In this document: piece after piece, positions 1-8,095 of the stretch | Numbering within the stretch: position 1 is the stretch's first letter | Layout of the letters: each line of letters starts with the position of its first letter | Assembly (NCBI GenBank): GCA_025351425.1 | Contig: JANXVY010000013.1 | Location: 1-54,177, forward strand | From: Hyphomicrobium sp. | GTDB lineage: Bacteria > Pseudomonadota > Alphaproteobacteria > Rhizobiales > Hyphomicrobiaceae | Direction: 5' to 3' | DNA length: 54,177 nucleotides | The notes under the pieces: generated by a model | Database searches by the model: none | The model's input: the letters and a program-made list of their open reading frames with translations, nothing else | Told to the model about the DNA's origin: nothing | Position numbers and translations under genes: made by a program

Positions 1-228
1 AGTTTTGCCAACGCCCGTGGCGAGCGCGAAGCACAGCGACGGGAACGCGCGCTCGAAGTCGGTCACGCTGTCGTACTTCTCACGGACGACGGCGAGTGCC
101 TGCGCGAGATCGGTCTCCTTGCCCGGTTCGATGCGGTCCACGACATCGGCGAAGCGACGAAGGGATTCGACCTGGGGGGCGCGCAGCGAGAGACGCTGAC
201 AAATCTGGGTGAAGAGGGACACGTTCAC
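1..228 (-). CDS. Res-like DEAD/DEAH helicase, N-terminal fragment (cut by window edge)
   Basis: Only the first 76 codons are visible. The reading frame starts with GTG at 228, whose bases overlap the TGA of the upstream methyltransferase gene (GTGA), so the two are translationally coupled. The fragment begins VNVSLFTQICQRL and reaches ATGVGKT at residues 70-76, a Walker A loop of a superfamily 2 helicase. Together with a type III-like Mod protein directly upstream this points to the restriction/helicase (Res) subunit of a type III-like restriction-modification system, which would translocate and cut unmodified DNA in complex with Mod. The rest of the protein, including any nuclease domain, lies left of the window, so the nuclease is inferred from context only. 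Confidence 0.8.
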   Translation of the reverse strand, partial: MNVSLFTQICQRLSLRAPQVESLRRFADVVDRIEPGKETDLAQALAVVREKYDSVTDFERAFPSLCFALATGVGKT

Positions 229-2270
229 AGCAGCCTGCCTTGCCTGTCGTCACCTGGGCGACGCGGTTTCGACTTCGGCGCCGGCTTGGCTTTCGCGGCG
301 GTAGGCTTTGACGCCTTGGCCGGTGTCTTTACCTTTGCGGTCGTGGCAGCCTTGGTGCCCGGCTTCTTGGCCGACTTCTCTGCCTTCTGTGGACTCGGTG
401 CGGGCGGTGTCGTTTTCGCGGCATACCGTGCGGCAGCCTTCTGCGGCACGGCGACTGGATCAGCGGGGATGGTCGGCGCCTTTGTCGGTCGCGGGGCGCG
501 CGTGGTGCCATCCATCTTGAGCGGGGCCTTCTTGATCGGCGCGGCGTTGGCCTCGACCGGAGGCTCGACAGCGGCGCGGCTCCGACGACCACGCGGACGG
601 GCGGCGGGCTCACCGCCGTTGCCGCCGTCATCGTCGCTGCCGGGCTCGTCATCCGGAGCAGCGGCGGTGTCCTCGGGTGGCTTGGCGATGTTGAGCGAGT
701 AGTCGTCGCGACCCCACTCGCAGTTTTCGAGCACGGCTTGCGGGATTTTCTTGACGGTGAGGTTCTGGAAATCACCGAGGCGCGCTCGGAACGCCTTGCA
801 GCAGACGAGCAGCGTGCGGTCGGGGCCGACCTCCAGCGAAAGGGCCTTCAGCGCGTCGTGCGTCATCGACTGCGTCGTCACGTAGATGAAGTCGCGCTCG
901 GTCGAGTGCCCTTGTTGCCAGTAGAACTTGCGATCCTGCGCCGGCGCATAGGTGTAGCTCATGTGCTTGCACATGGCCTCGACCAGCATCTCGGGTTGGT
1001 ACTCCTTCGAGATGATCTTCTGCCCGAATTGATCTTTGGCGATCAGCGATGGCGCGAGCTTATAGAAGCGGAAGCCGCCGCCGCCCTTCCAGCCTGTTGC
1101 CTCTGTGACACCGCCGGAGTCCTGGCCGTCGATCACCTTCTTGAGGCGCGGCACGATGTGCGTCGTCGCATGGGCGCCAAGCTCGACCATGATCCAACGG
1201 CGGCCCATCTTGTGCGCGACCGCGCCGGTGGTGCCGGAGCCGGCGAAGCTGTCCAGGACCAGATCGCCTGGACTGGTGGAAAGCTCAAGGACACGCTTTA
1301 AAAGGCGCTCGGGTTTCGGAGTGCCGAACGCGTTCGTGGCACCGAAAATCGCCATGCTCTCCTTCTTGGCTTCATCAGTGTGCCCCACCTCTTCGTGCGG
1401 CCACCAGTTGTGTGGAGTCATGCCATCGCGAACTTCACTGAGAAACAACTTCAATGCCGGTACGGTATTGGTGCCGGAAGCGCCCCACCAGATGCGCTTC
1501 TCTGCTATGTGCCGTGCGTGCGACTCCGGATCGTACTTCCACGCCTTCCGGTCGTTCCGCGCGACGAAGCCAGTATTCGGATTGACAATGTCGTAGCAGA
1601 GATTGGGGCGCTGAGCTGGGGATGCTTGATTGAGGTAGTCAACGGCCTTCCAAGGCCCACGCGAGTCGTTGTCGGGGTTGGTGTACCTGCCCGCCGACTC
1701 TTCGGTGCGGGGCAGCAAGTTGTTCTTGAACAGATCGCTCTTGCCGTAAACCAAAACGAAGTCACACAACGACGCGATGCCTCTGAAGTTGTTGCTTACG
1801 CTGTACTTCCGCTGCCAGGTCACGAAGGCGCGACCATTTGCTCGGCCGAAGACTTCATCACAGACGAGCTTCAAATAGTGAACTTCATGGTCGTCAACTG
1901 TGATCCAGATTGACCCATCATCGCTCAATAATCGACGAAGTAATTCAAGGCGATCGCGCATCAAACTTAGCCAAAGTGAATGTTCGACGCCGTCATCATA
2001 GTGTTCAAATGCAGCGCCCGTATTGTACGGCGGGTCAATGAACACGCACTTCACTTTGCCGGCGAACTTCTGTTCCAGCGCCTTGAGCGCAAGCAGGTTG
2101 TCGCCCTGGATCAGGATGTTGTCGTGGATGCCGCCGTCGCCGGACGTGCCTTTGGCGTGGCTGTGCTCGGCGACCGGCAACAGGATACGCGGCTCCAGGC
2201 GAGGCCCTTCGTCCTTGCCGATCCATGTCAGTTCCAGGCGCGGCTTGCGGCCGTTACGGTCGCTTACCAT
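225..2270 (-). CDS. Type III-like site-specific adenine DNA methyltransferase (Mod)
   Basis: A 681-aa beta-class amino-methyltransferase that would modify adenine at a specific site with S-adenosylmethionine. The catalytic DPPY motif is at residues 79-82 and the cofactor motif FAGSG at 342-346, with an intervening target-recognition region of about 200 residues; this order is that of type III Mod subunits. The N-terminus (ELTWIGKDEGPRLEPRIL) also resembles Mod proteins. After about residue 530 there is a long low-complexity tail rich in Pro, Ala, Lys and acidic residues, unusual for the family and perhaps a DNA- or partner-binding extension. ATG at 2270 overlaps the end of the upstream 238-aa gene by 7 bases, and its stop overlaps the Res-like gene. 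It belongs to a four-gene leftward operon with an SNF2 helicase. Confidence 0.9.
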   Translation of the reverse strand: MVSDRNGRKPRLELTWIGKDEGPRLEPRILLPVAEHSHAKGTSGDGGIHDNILIQGDNLLALKALEQKFAGKVKCVFIDPPYNTGAAFEHYDDGVEHSLWLSLMRDRLELLRRLLSDDGSIWITVDDHEVHYLKLVCDEVFGRANGRAFVTWQRKYSVSNNFRGIASLCDFVLVYGKSDLFKNNLLPRTEESAGRYTNPDNDSRGPWKAVDYLNQASPAQRPNLCYDIVNPNTGFVARNDRKAWKYDPESHARHIAEKRIWWGASGTNTVPALKLFLSEVRDGMTPHNWWPHEEVGHTDEAKKESMAIFGATNAFGTPKPERLLKRVLELSTSPGDLVLDSFAGSGTTGAVAHKMGRRWIMVELGAHATTHIVPRLKKVIDGQDSGGVTEATGWKGGGGFRFYKLAPSLIAKDQFGQKIISKEYQPEMLVEAMCKHMSYTYAPAQDRKFYWQQGHSTERDFIYVTTQSMTHDALKALSLEVGPDRTLLVCCKAFRARLGDFQNLTVKKIPQAVLENCEWGRDDYSLNIAKPPEDTAAAPDDEPGSDDDGGNGGEPAARPRGRRSRAAVEPPVEANAAPIKKAPLKMDGTTRAPRPTKAPTIPADPVAVPQKAAARYAAKTTPPAPSPQKAEKSAKKPGTKAATTAKVKTPAKASKPTAAKAKPAPKSKPRRPGDDRQGRLL

Positions 2271-2980
2271 CGAGTAAAGTCCTTTATGCGCGGCGGTTTA
2301 ATATTCGATCGCGGCGATACTGCTGGAACCAACCTCCACCGGACGGTGCACAGAATATCCAACGACGGGTCCAGCTCCATGTCGGAGAACAATTGATCCT
2401 GGATACCGTCGTGATGTTGTCGAAGGCGGATTTGCTCCCGCCTGAACGCCTCTTCTAACCGCTGCTCCAGCGAGCCTGTGGGATCGACAGGAGCACCGCT
2501 CGGGGTACCGGCGATAATCCTGGAGCGTCGGAGCCGGCCGCGATACTCATCCAGCAACATCAGCCCCTTCATGTACTGCGTCTCCAAGTGCGCGACCGCC
2601 GCCGCGTAGGCATCTCGTTGCCTGGAGAGTTCGTCGGTTAGGACACGGTCCGTCTCGACAAGGAATCCTAGAGCCATATCATCTTCGATCGTCTCGAGCA
2701 GTTCTTCCGGTGCCAACTCATCGGCTTCCATCGGCGAGGACGCGGGGAGATCGAACAACGAGTTAGCCTTCCACGAAGGAATCCGGCGACCGTAGTCATC
2801 CACGCATGCGACAAGCAGCCGCTGTTGCGGTCCCTGCGTGATGTCGCGACGGGCATCGATCAGGCGAACCCAGCCGGACTGCCAGAGCAGATACTGAAGC
2901 CCGCGACCTTCCCGCCAATCAGGGGGCAGATAAAAATCCGCCGCGATCGTACCGCCGTGCAATAGCGCTGCCTGCTCCAT
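2264..2980 (-). CDS. Unknown 238-aa protein of the SNF2/methyltransferase operon
   Basis: The 238-residue product has no domain I recognise. The N-terminal half (MEQAALLHGGTIAADFYLPP) looks globular and mixed. From about residue 100 it is predicted helical and charged, with a likely coiled coil (around ELSRQRDAYAAAVAHLETQY) and a basic stretch. No signal peptide or membrane segment is seen, so it should be cytoplasmic. Its ATG lies one base after the stop of the SNF2 helicase gene and its TAA lies inside the start of the methyltransferase gene, so it must be made together with both. It may be a specificity, scaffold or bridging subunit of the defence complex; this rests on position only. In related clusters small proteins of unknown function occupy the same slot, but I could not match this one to a named family. 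Confidence 0.8.
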   Translation of the reverse strand: MEQAALLHGGTIAADFYLPPDWREGRGLQYLLWQSGWVRLIDARRDITQGPQQRLLVACVDDYGRRIPSWKANSLFDLPASSPMEADELAPEELLETIEDDMALGFLVETDRVLTDELSRQRDAYAAAVAHLETQYMKGLMLLDEYRGRLRRSRIIAGTPSGAPVDPTGSLEQRLEEAFRREQIRLRQHHDGIQDQLFSDMELDPSLDILCTVRWRLVPAVSPRSNIKPPRIKDFTRW

Positions 2981-2981
2981 G

Positions 2982-5840
2982 TCACCCCAACACTTCCCAG
3001 CGCAGAGTGAACAGGTCGCGCGTTTCTGGCTCGAAGCGAAGGCTATCGGCGGCCTTCTCCAGAAGCGCGTTGACCTGGTTCCTGATCTCTTTCTTCCGGC
3101 TAAATTTTTGCGACAGCAGCTCGTCTCGCCGATCGTCGAGCTTTTGGACTTGCCGCTTCATTGCGATCTTGTCTGCAAGAGCAAAAGACGGATTTCGAAG
3201 TTGCTTCTGCTGTTCTTCAATCTGCAGGTCGATATCCTGCACCTCGGCTTCGAGGGCCTTTTCAAGGTCCTGCGCATAGCGCGACAGCTTTTGCTCTTCC
3301 TCGTCGAACCAACCGTGTACCTGGATGGTCATCTCGCCAAAGTGGCGCTCGATGCTCCGGCGGTGCTCCTCGTCAAGCGGCGTTGGCGCGGTGCCGGTTG
3401 CGGCAGAAGCAGGTCGGCCAGGAAGTAGCCACAGCCGCCGGAGTGTTTCCTCCGCGATCGGCTGGCCAGCGTCGGTGACGCCGCCGAGTACCAAGCGCTC
3501 CGTCTGTTTCCCGTTTGCCATCGCGGAAATGATTGAGAGTCTGAGCCAGCCAGATTTGCCCCTCAGGTCTCGAACATCGGCCAGGACACCGTGGCGGGAG
3601 GAGTATGTGAACTCGACATGTCCGGTGCCGAGTTGCCGCCCCTTGGCCTGATCGGCCAGCTGTGTCGCGAGGTTGCCGTCCGTGAGCGTGAAGAAACGCC
3701 AACCGTTCCCTTCTGCAATCGGCCACTCGGTCGTCCAGGTCTGGCCATCGAAGTCGAAGCGTCGCTCCTCATCTAGGTGGAAGCGGGCCTGAGGCAGCTC
3801 GGCGCGCGCCAGGGTAATGAGTGCCCTATCGAAGTCGTCGAGCACACCCTTGATTTCACCATCGCGGTCCTTCAGTTTCTTGACCACGGACGCATCTAGG
3901 TGGTCGATGGCTGTTTTCCGTGCGGCAGCCATGTCAGCTTTGATGCTATCGTCCAACTCGGTTTGCAGCTTGTCGAACTCGGCCTTCACCTCGTCGTCGG
4001 TGCGGGACTTGCTGACGATGGCGAGCACGCGAGACTCAAAGTCGATGCCGTCGCCGATGACACCGAGCACTTGATCAGACGCGCCAAACACGCCTTCGAA
4101 CAGGTGGAACTTGGAGTTCAGCAACTCGTGGATGCGCTCCTCGGCCCGGTTCTTGAGGTTAAGGAGATTGACCACGGTCACGTCGATCTTCTGGCCGAAG
4201 CGATGGCAGCGGCCGATGCGCTGCTCGACGCGTTGCGGGTTCCAGGGCAAGTCGAAGTTGATGACCAGCGAGCAGAATTGCAGGTTGATGCCCTCGGCGC
4301 CGGACTCGGTGGCGATGAGGATCGCCTTGTCGAACTCAAAGGCGTCAGTGATTGCCTTCTTCATGTCGGAGCTCTTTGAGCCGGAGACCATGTCGGTTCC
4401 GGCGTGCCTATAGCGCCACGCCTCGAAGATGGCCCGACTCTCGGCGTCGTTGTTCGAGCCGTTGAGAAGCGCAATCTGGTCCCTAAAGCCACGCGCATCG
4501 AGTAGGTCACGCAGATAGCGCTGCGTCCGAACGGACTCGGTGAAGATGACGGCTTTGCGGGCGCCTTGTTTCGCCTCGATCTGATTGAGGATGCGCGGCA
4601 GTGCCGCCACCAGCGCGTCGCCCTTCGCGTTGGGGCCGATGGAGAGCGCAAGGTCACGCAGTGCCGTCAGCTCGACGATCTCGGCCTGCAGCTTAGCTGG
4701 ATCGACCTCGACCTCCTCGTCGGTCTCCTCGTCCGCGTCCTCGGACCACTCGTCTTCGGTCTCGATGTCAACTACGTCGGTCAAGGAGGCCCGGTGGCGC
4801 CGCTTCAACGTCTTGATGGACGAGTCGAGCGTCTGGGCAATGGCGTACGTCGATGAACCGAGGATCTTCTGGTAACCCATGAGCACGAGCGGGTTGTTGC
4901 GCTCGCCAAAGAGGACCGTGTCCTCGCGCTTTAGGAAGCCGGAAACCCCGTTGTAAAGCTTCGCCTCGTTGTCTACGGGTTCATACGTTTCCAAGACCAA
5001 ATTGCGCCTGGTGTAGGCGATGTGGCCGGCCTCAAGCACGCTCTTGCGGAGGGTGCGGCGCAGCACCGGCCGCAGGCGGTCGCGCAGCATCAGCAGGCCA
5101 GTAGAGCCCGCCGATCGCCCAGTGTAGTTCGCCTTGAATGCATCCTCGTCACCGAACACGTGCTCGTCCACCATGGAGACCAGACCGTACAGCTCCATGA
5201 GCGAGTTTTGGAGTGGCGTCGCGGTCAACAGAATACGGAATGGACCTTTCTCCCCGCCGAGCGCCTGCTTGAGCTTCTTGGCTCGCGCCGAACCGGTCTT
5301 CTTGTGCACGTTGCGCAGACGATGCGCTTCGTCGATGACGACGAGGTTCCAACCGATGGTGCCGACGATGTCGATCTGCTTGTCGGCGAACTCGTAGGAG
5401 ACGATGACCACCGCGTCGGTGCGGTCGAATGGTTTGGCGGCTTTGTCCTGCCGCTTCAGATCCTTCACCACCTTGGCGTCGAGGATGATGCTCGGGATCG
5501 AGAACTTGGTGCGCAGCTCTTGCGACCACTGCTTGCGAAGCGAGGCTGGCACGATTAGCAGGATGCGGCGGCGGCGCTCGGCCCAACGTTGAGCGATGAC
5601 GAGCCCGGCCTCGATCGTCTTCCCGAGGCCAACCTCGTCGGCCAGGATGGCGCCCTTTGCCAGTGGGGACTGAAGAGCGAACAGGGCCGCGTCAACCTGA
5701 TGCGGCTTCATCTCGACCTTGGCGGCCGAGAGCGACCGGGCGAACGAATCCTGTCCCAATCCCGCGAGGGTCAGGCGATGGGCCAGGAACTGGCTGTGGA
5801 AAGGCGTAAAGCCCGTAATCTTGTCACCTGGATTCGACAT
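2982..5840 (-). CDS. SNF2/RapA-family DEAD/DEAH helicase
   Basis: A 952-aa SNF2-type ATPase expected to translocate on double-stranded DNA. Walker A GLGKT is at residues 71-75, DEAH at 170-173, TATPLQN at about 206-212, and the C-terminal RecA lobe carries LPWNPQRVEQRIGRCHRFGQ, the RecA-2 arginine-finger motif. A long coiled C-terminal tail follows. An upstream ATG at 5957 would add 39 residues of non-conserved sequence; I chose ATG 5840 because MSNPGDKITGF begins family-like sequence. It is the first gene of the operon with the 238-aa protein, Mod and Res. SNF2 helicases with adenine methyltransferases occur in DISARM class 1 and other restriction systems, but drmA, drmB and drmC are not seen here. 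Confidence 0.9.
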   Translation of the reverse strand: MSNPGDKITGFTPFHSQFLAHRLTLAGLGQDSFARSLSAAKVEMKPHQVDAALFALQSPLAKGAILADEVGLGKTIEAGLVIAQRWAERRRRILLIVPASLRKQWSQELRTKFSIPSIILDAKVVKDLKRQDKAAKPFDRTDAVVIVSYEFADKQIDIVGTIGWNLVVIDEAHRLRNVHKKTGSARAKKLKQALGGEKGPFRILLTATPLQNSLMELYGLVSMVDEHVFGDEDAFKANYTGRSAGSTGLLMLRDRLRPVLRRTLRKSVLEAGHIAYTRRNLVLETYEPVDNEAKLYNGVSGFLKREDTVLFGERNNPLVLMGYQKILGSSTYAIAQTLDSSIKTLKRRHRASLTDVVDIETEDEWSEDADEETDEEVEVDPAKLQAEIVELTALRDLALSIGPNAKGDALVAALPRILNQIEAKQGARKAVIFTESVRTQRYLRDLLDARGFRDQIALLNGSNNDAESRAIFEAWRYRHAGTDMVSGSKSSDMKKAITDAFEFDKAILIATESGAEGINLQFCSLVINFDLPWNPQRVEQRIGRCHRFGQKIDVTVVNLLNLKNRAEERIHELLNSKFHLFEGVFGASDQVLGVIGDGIDFESRVLAIVSKSRTDDEVKAEFDKLQTELDDSIKADMAAARKTAIDHLDASVVKKLKDRDGEIKGVLDDFDRALITLARAELPQARFHLDEERRFDFDGQTWTTEWPIAEGNGWRFFTLTDGNLATQLADQAKGRQLGTGHVEFTYSSRHGVLADVRDLRGKSGWLRLSIISAMANGKQTERLVLGGVTDAGQPIAEETLRRLWLLPGRPASAATGTAPTPLDEEHRRSIERHFGEMTIQVHGWFDEEEQKLSRYAQDLEKALEAEVQDIDLQIEEQQKQLRNPSFALADKIAMKRQVQKLDDRRDELLSQKFSRKKEIRNQVNALLEKAADSLRFEPETRDLFTLRWEVLG

Positions 5841-6478
5841 GCGGACAGTTAGCGCGGCGCCGATGAGATTGCCAAGTCTGCGGGACGCTTGACTGTGGGC
5901 AGCAAACTGCTCCATCCGGTGTGTGGCTGTCCGGCCACAGACCCAAGACGTCGGCATGTCGCTCGATACCGATCGTCGTGGTTCGACGCTGTCGTGCCCG
6001 GATCGAGCCCGTCAGACACTTCCGCAAATGTATTAGGACCGACTTTGGTGCAGCGCAGCATCGGATTGGGCCAGTTGGGCCGCAAGTGGCCCGAAGCAGG
6101 AATCGGTCGTCCGGCAGGTCTCAGACGGACAGCGGACGGTCGCACTTGCGATGGGTGCGAAAAAGGTTGGCGGGTTAACCGGCAAAATGCCCGTCCGCCA
6201 CTGCCTCCGGAAACGGCGCGAAGCCAACAAGTCATCGGGTCCAAATTGGGATAGGTGGCCGTCTCGTCACCGAGTTCGCGGCAGCCTCATTGGAGATCGA
6301 GACTCTTGGGGTCGGGCACACTGCCGAGATCGCGGCGGAAGCCGGGGAGACAGTCAGGCTGATCTTCGTTTCCTTGGACGACCTCGAGTTCACTTCGCTG
6401 TGTGATGGGCTCGTTGCGTCAGTGCCGCAGGCGTGTGTGCAGTAGGTCTAGGCGCCTCGTTAAGCTCACCCGCAAGCG
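5841..6478. other. Intergenic stretch between the defence operon and the toxin-antitoxin pair
   Basis: No convincing complete gene. The promoter of the leftward SNF2 operon should lie close to 5850-6000, but no clear -35/-10 pair stands out. The right half holds an open, start-less reading frame described separately (6179-6444). Overlapping frames on both strands are short and look like chance openings in GC-rich DNA. Confidence 0.5.
6179..6444 (+). pseudogene. Possible gene remnant, no start codon
   Basis: From a stop at 6176-6178 a plus-strand frame stays open to TAG at 6442-6444. From about 6245 the translation looks protein-like (IGGRLVTEFAAASLEIETLG, then a valine/leucine-rich segment and an acidic LDDLE motif). 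No ATG or GTG lies in this frame; TTG at 6290 is the only possible late start. It may be the 3' end of a gene whose beginning was lost when the island was assembled. No family recognised. Chance coding in GC-rich DNA is a real alternative. Confidence 0.25.
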
Positions 6479-7567
6479 TCAGACACTGAACCGGAATGAC
6501 TCCTTCAAGTCGTTATGCTGACCCCAAGTGATGGCCTCCCTAAATTGCAGCATGCCGACCACGCTACCGGGGTGTACGCCTACCTCGTTAGCAAACGCCA
6601 AGATGGCCGCCCGCGAGCGGCGGCCGGTTGCGATAAACTGCTCAAGTCTTTTCTTGCCTACCAGCGCCTCAAGCGCGAACTCGTTGGCTTCGTCTTCCCG
6701 CTCGCTGCCGCGAGGCGTCGCGTCGTCGACGAAGTTCTGCTCAGGATGCAAGATCACATGCCCGCACTCATGGAAGAACGACCACCAAAAATGGTCGTTG
6801 GTCTTGTGGCGCAGCGATAGCTGGATCACCGGGTTGCCTTCGTCAAGCCAGTGGGCCGCGCCGCTTAGTTTCGTTCCAGGGAACGGCGGCTCGGCTACGA
6901 TCGCCACACCCAAGGTGCGGCATTTCTCGACAAGATCGGCCCAGAAATCATCTGGCCGTTTCACTGTCAGAGCGCGCAACTCGCGACGAGCCGCCTTCTC
7001 AAAACCCACCTTGTCGTATGCGCTCAGGCGCATCTGACGTGCGCGCACTACGCCGCACTGTAGCCAAGCGAACAGGTGGTCTTCTGAACTAGGAAAGGTC
7101 TGCGAGTGCCGGTAATTGACGACTAGCCCCGCGCGACGTGCGGAGTAAGCAGACAGCGAACCGATGCCGAGGAAACGTAACACGTCGTCGATCAGGTCCA
7201 CCCCCGACTTGTTCGGCAGCATCTTGCGGCTCTGCAGGTCGCGGACGGGGAAGCGAGCCAAGAACTTCTGTGCTGCGGCCTCGGTTGGCCGCGATCGCGC
7301 TTGCTCTTCAAACAGGCTATGCGCAGACTGTAAGTTCAACCACACGATGGCTGGCAATCCGGTCACGGGGGCAATGGCGTGTGCCGTTGACGACGACACA
7401 ATGTTCTTCCCGGCGATGATGTCGCTCACGAGCTTGGCTGTCAGCCCCGCCCGGCGGGCGAACTCGGCTTGTGACAAGCCAAACACTTCGAGGCGCTCTT
7501 CCAGAACGGCTCCCGGATGAACCGACCAGTTTGGCGCGAACTCCTCTCGATCAATCGTTACGGTCAT
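6479..7567 (-). CDS. HigA-type antitoxin fused to ImmA/IrrE metallopeptidase
   Basis: A 362-aa protein in two parts. Residues about 15-75 form an XRE helix-turn-helix of HigA type (HPGAVLEERLEVFGLSQAEF, then ARRAGLTAKLVSDIIAGK). Residues about 130-300 form an ImmA/IrrE-like domain with the zinc motif HECGH at 266-270 and a downstream acidic ligand region (EREDEANEFA). It lies 25 bases downstream of a HigB/RelE-like toxin gene in the same orientation and so should be the antitoxin and autorepressor of the pair. The protease domain could cut a repressor or the antitoxin part itself when the cell is stressed; that is inference. Fused XRE-ImmA/IrrE antitoxins next to HigB-like toxins are a known arrangement on mobile elements. 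Confidence 0.88.
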   Translation of the reverse strand: MTVTIDREEFAPNWSVHPGAVLEERLEVFGLSQAEFARRAGLTAKLVSDIIAGKNIVSSSTAHAIAPVTGLPAIVWLNLQSAHSLFEEQARSRPTEAAAQKFLARFPVRDLQSRKMLPNKSGVDLIDDVLRFLGIGSLSAYSARRAGLVVNYRHSQTFPSSEDHLFAWLQCGVVRARQMRLSAYDKVGFEKAARRELRALTVKRPDDFWADLVEKCRTLGVAIVAEPPFPGTKLSGAAHWLDEGNPVIQLSLRHKTNDHFWWSFFHECGHVILHPEQNFVDDATPRGSEREDEANEFALEALVGKKRLEQFIATGRRSRAAILAFANEVGVHPGSVVGMLQFREAITWGQHNDLKESFRFSV

Positions 7568-7592
7568 GGTGCCCTGTCCTTCCTGTACGCAT

Positions 7593-7928
7593 TTACTTGT
7601 AGTGGTCTGTGTTGACCTCCGTGATGAAGATCGCTGTGACTTTGCTTTTGTCTATCCCGCCGTCTGCATTGCGCGGGATCGGGTCGTGATCTGCTTCGAA
7701 GATCAGCCTGCTTGGCCCTTTGATGTCCACCGCGAATTGCTCGTCTCGATCCTGTGACAGTTGGTGCAGTCGCTCAGGCTTCGCGGTTGGCACGTGCGCA
7801 AGTGTTGGGGACTGCTCTAGCGTTCGGAGTCGAATTGCTAGAGGGCTCGCCAACTGGCCAAACTTTTTCTTTCGGGCCTTGTCGTCGTTGAGCACTCTCA
7901 TGAGGGGCTTCTTACCAGATAGCTTCAT
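7593..7928 (-). CDS. HigB/RelE-family toxin
   Basis: A 111-aa basic protein with the late RelE/HigB signature: ERLHQLSQDRDEQFAVDIKG, then SRLIFEADHDP, a short variable region and AIFITEVNTDHY at the end. Family members are ribosome-dependent mRNA interferases that block translation. It is the first gene of a leftward pair with the XRE-ImmA/IrrE protein, the toxin-first order typical of higBA. A purine-rich GGGGGC lies just before the ATG at 7928, and a perfect palindrome sits 13-29 bases upstream as the likely operator. The pair would help to retain the island. Confidence 0.82.
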   Translation of the reverse strand: MKLSGKKPLMRVLNDDKARKKKFGQLASPLAIRLRTLEQSPTLAHVPTAKPERLHQLSQDRDEQFAVDIKGPSRLIFEADHDPIPRNADGGIDKSKVTAIFITEVNTDHYK

Positions 7929-7940
7929 CGTCGTGCCCCC

Positions 7941-7987
7941 ATTACCTATTAGGTAATCGTTATAGAGTCGTTACGCAACAGGTAACG
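7941..7987 (-). promoter_or_regulatory. Operator-like palindromes upstream of higBA
   Basis: ATTACCTATTAGGTAAT at 7941-7957 is a perfect 17-bp palindrome centred on 7949. A second, looser inverted repeat follows: CGTTAC at 7969-7974 and GTAACG at 7982-7987. Both contain the GTAAY half-site. Their place directly before the toxin start fits binding by the HTH antitoxin for autoregulation. Confidence 0.65.
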
Positions 7988-8021
7988 AACGACGAGGCTT
8001 GAGTCAATCCGCCGCATGTCC

Positions 8022-8053
8022 AAAGAAAACCTCGCCAGGATGTTCCGGCGAGG
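8022..8053 (-). terminator. Rho-independent terminator of the 354-aa membrane protein gene
   Basis: On the minus strand CCTCGCC and GGCGAGG (8047-8053 and 8030-8036) form a 7-bp stem and are followed by TTTTCTTT (8029-8022). It lies about 45 bases after the stop of the gene at 8096. Confidence 0.75.
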
Positions 8054-8095
8054 CTCTATAGGGTCGCAAGTTGCACGTGAAACACTAGGCCAGGG

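Noticed and set aside
1-5840. Calling the operon a DISARM system
   Set aside because: SNF2 and adenine methylase are present, but drmA, drmB and drmC are not visible and a Res-like gene follows, so the name is not supported from this window.
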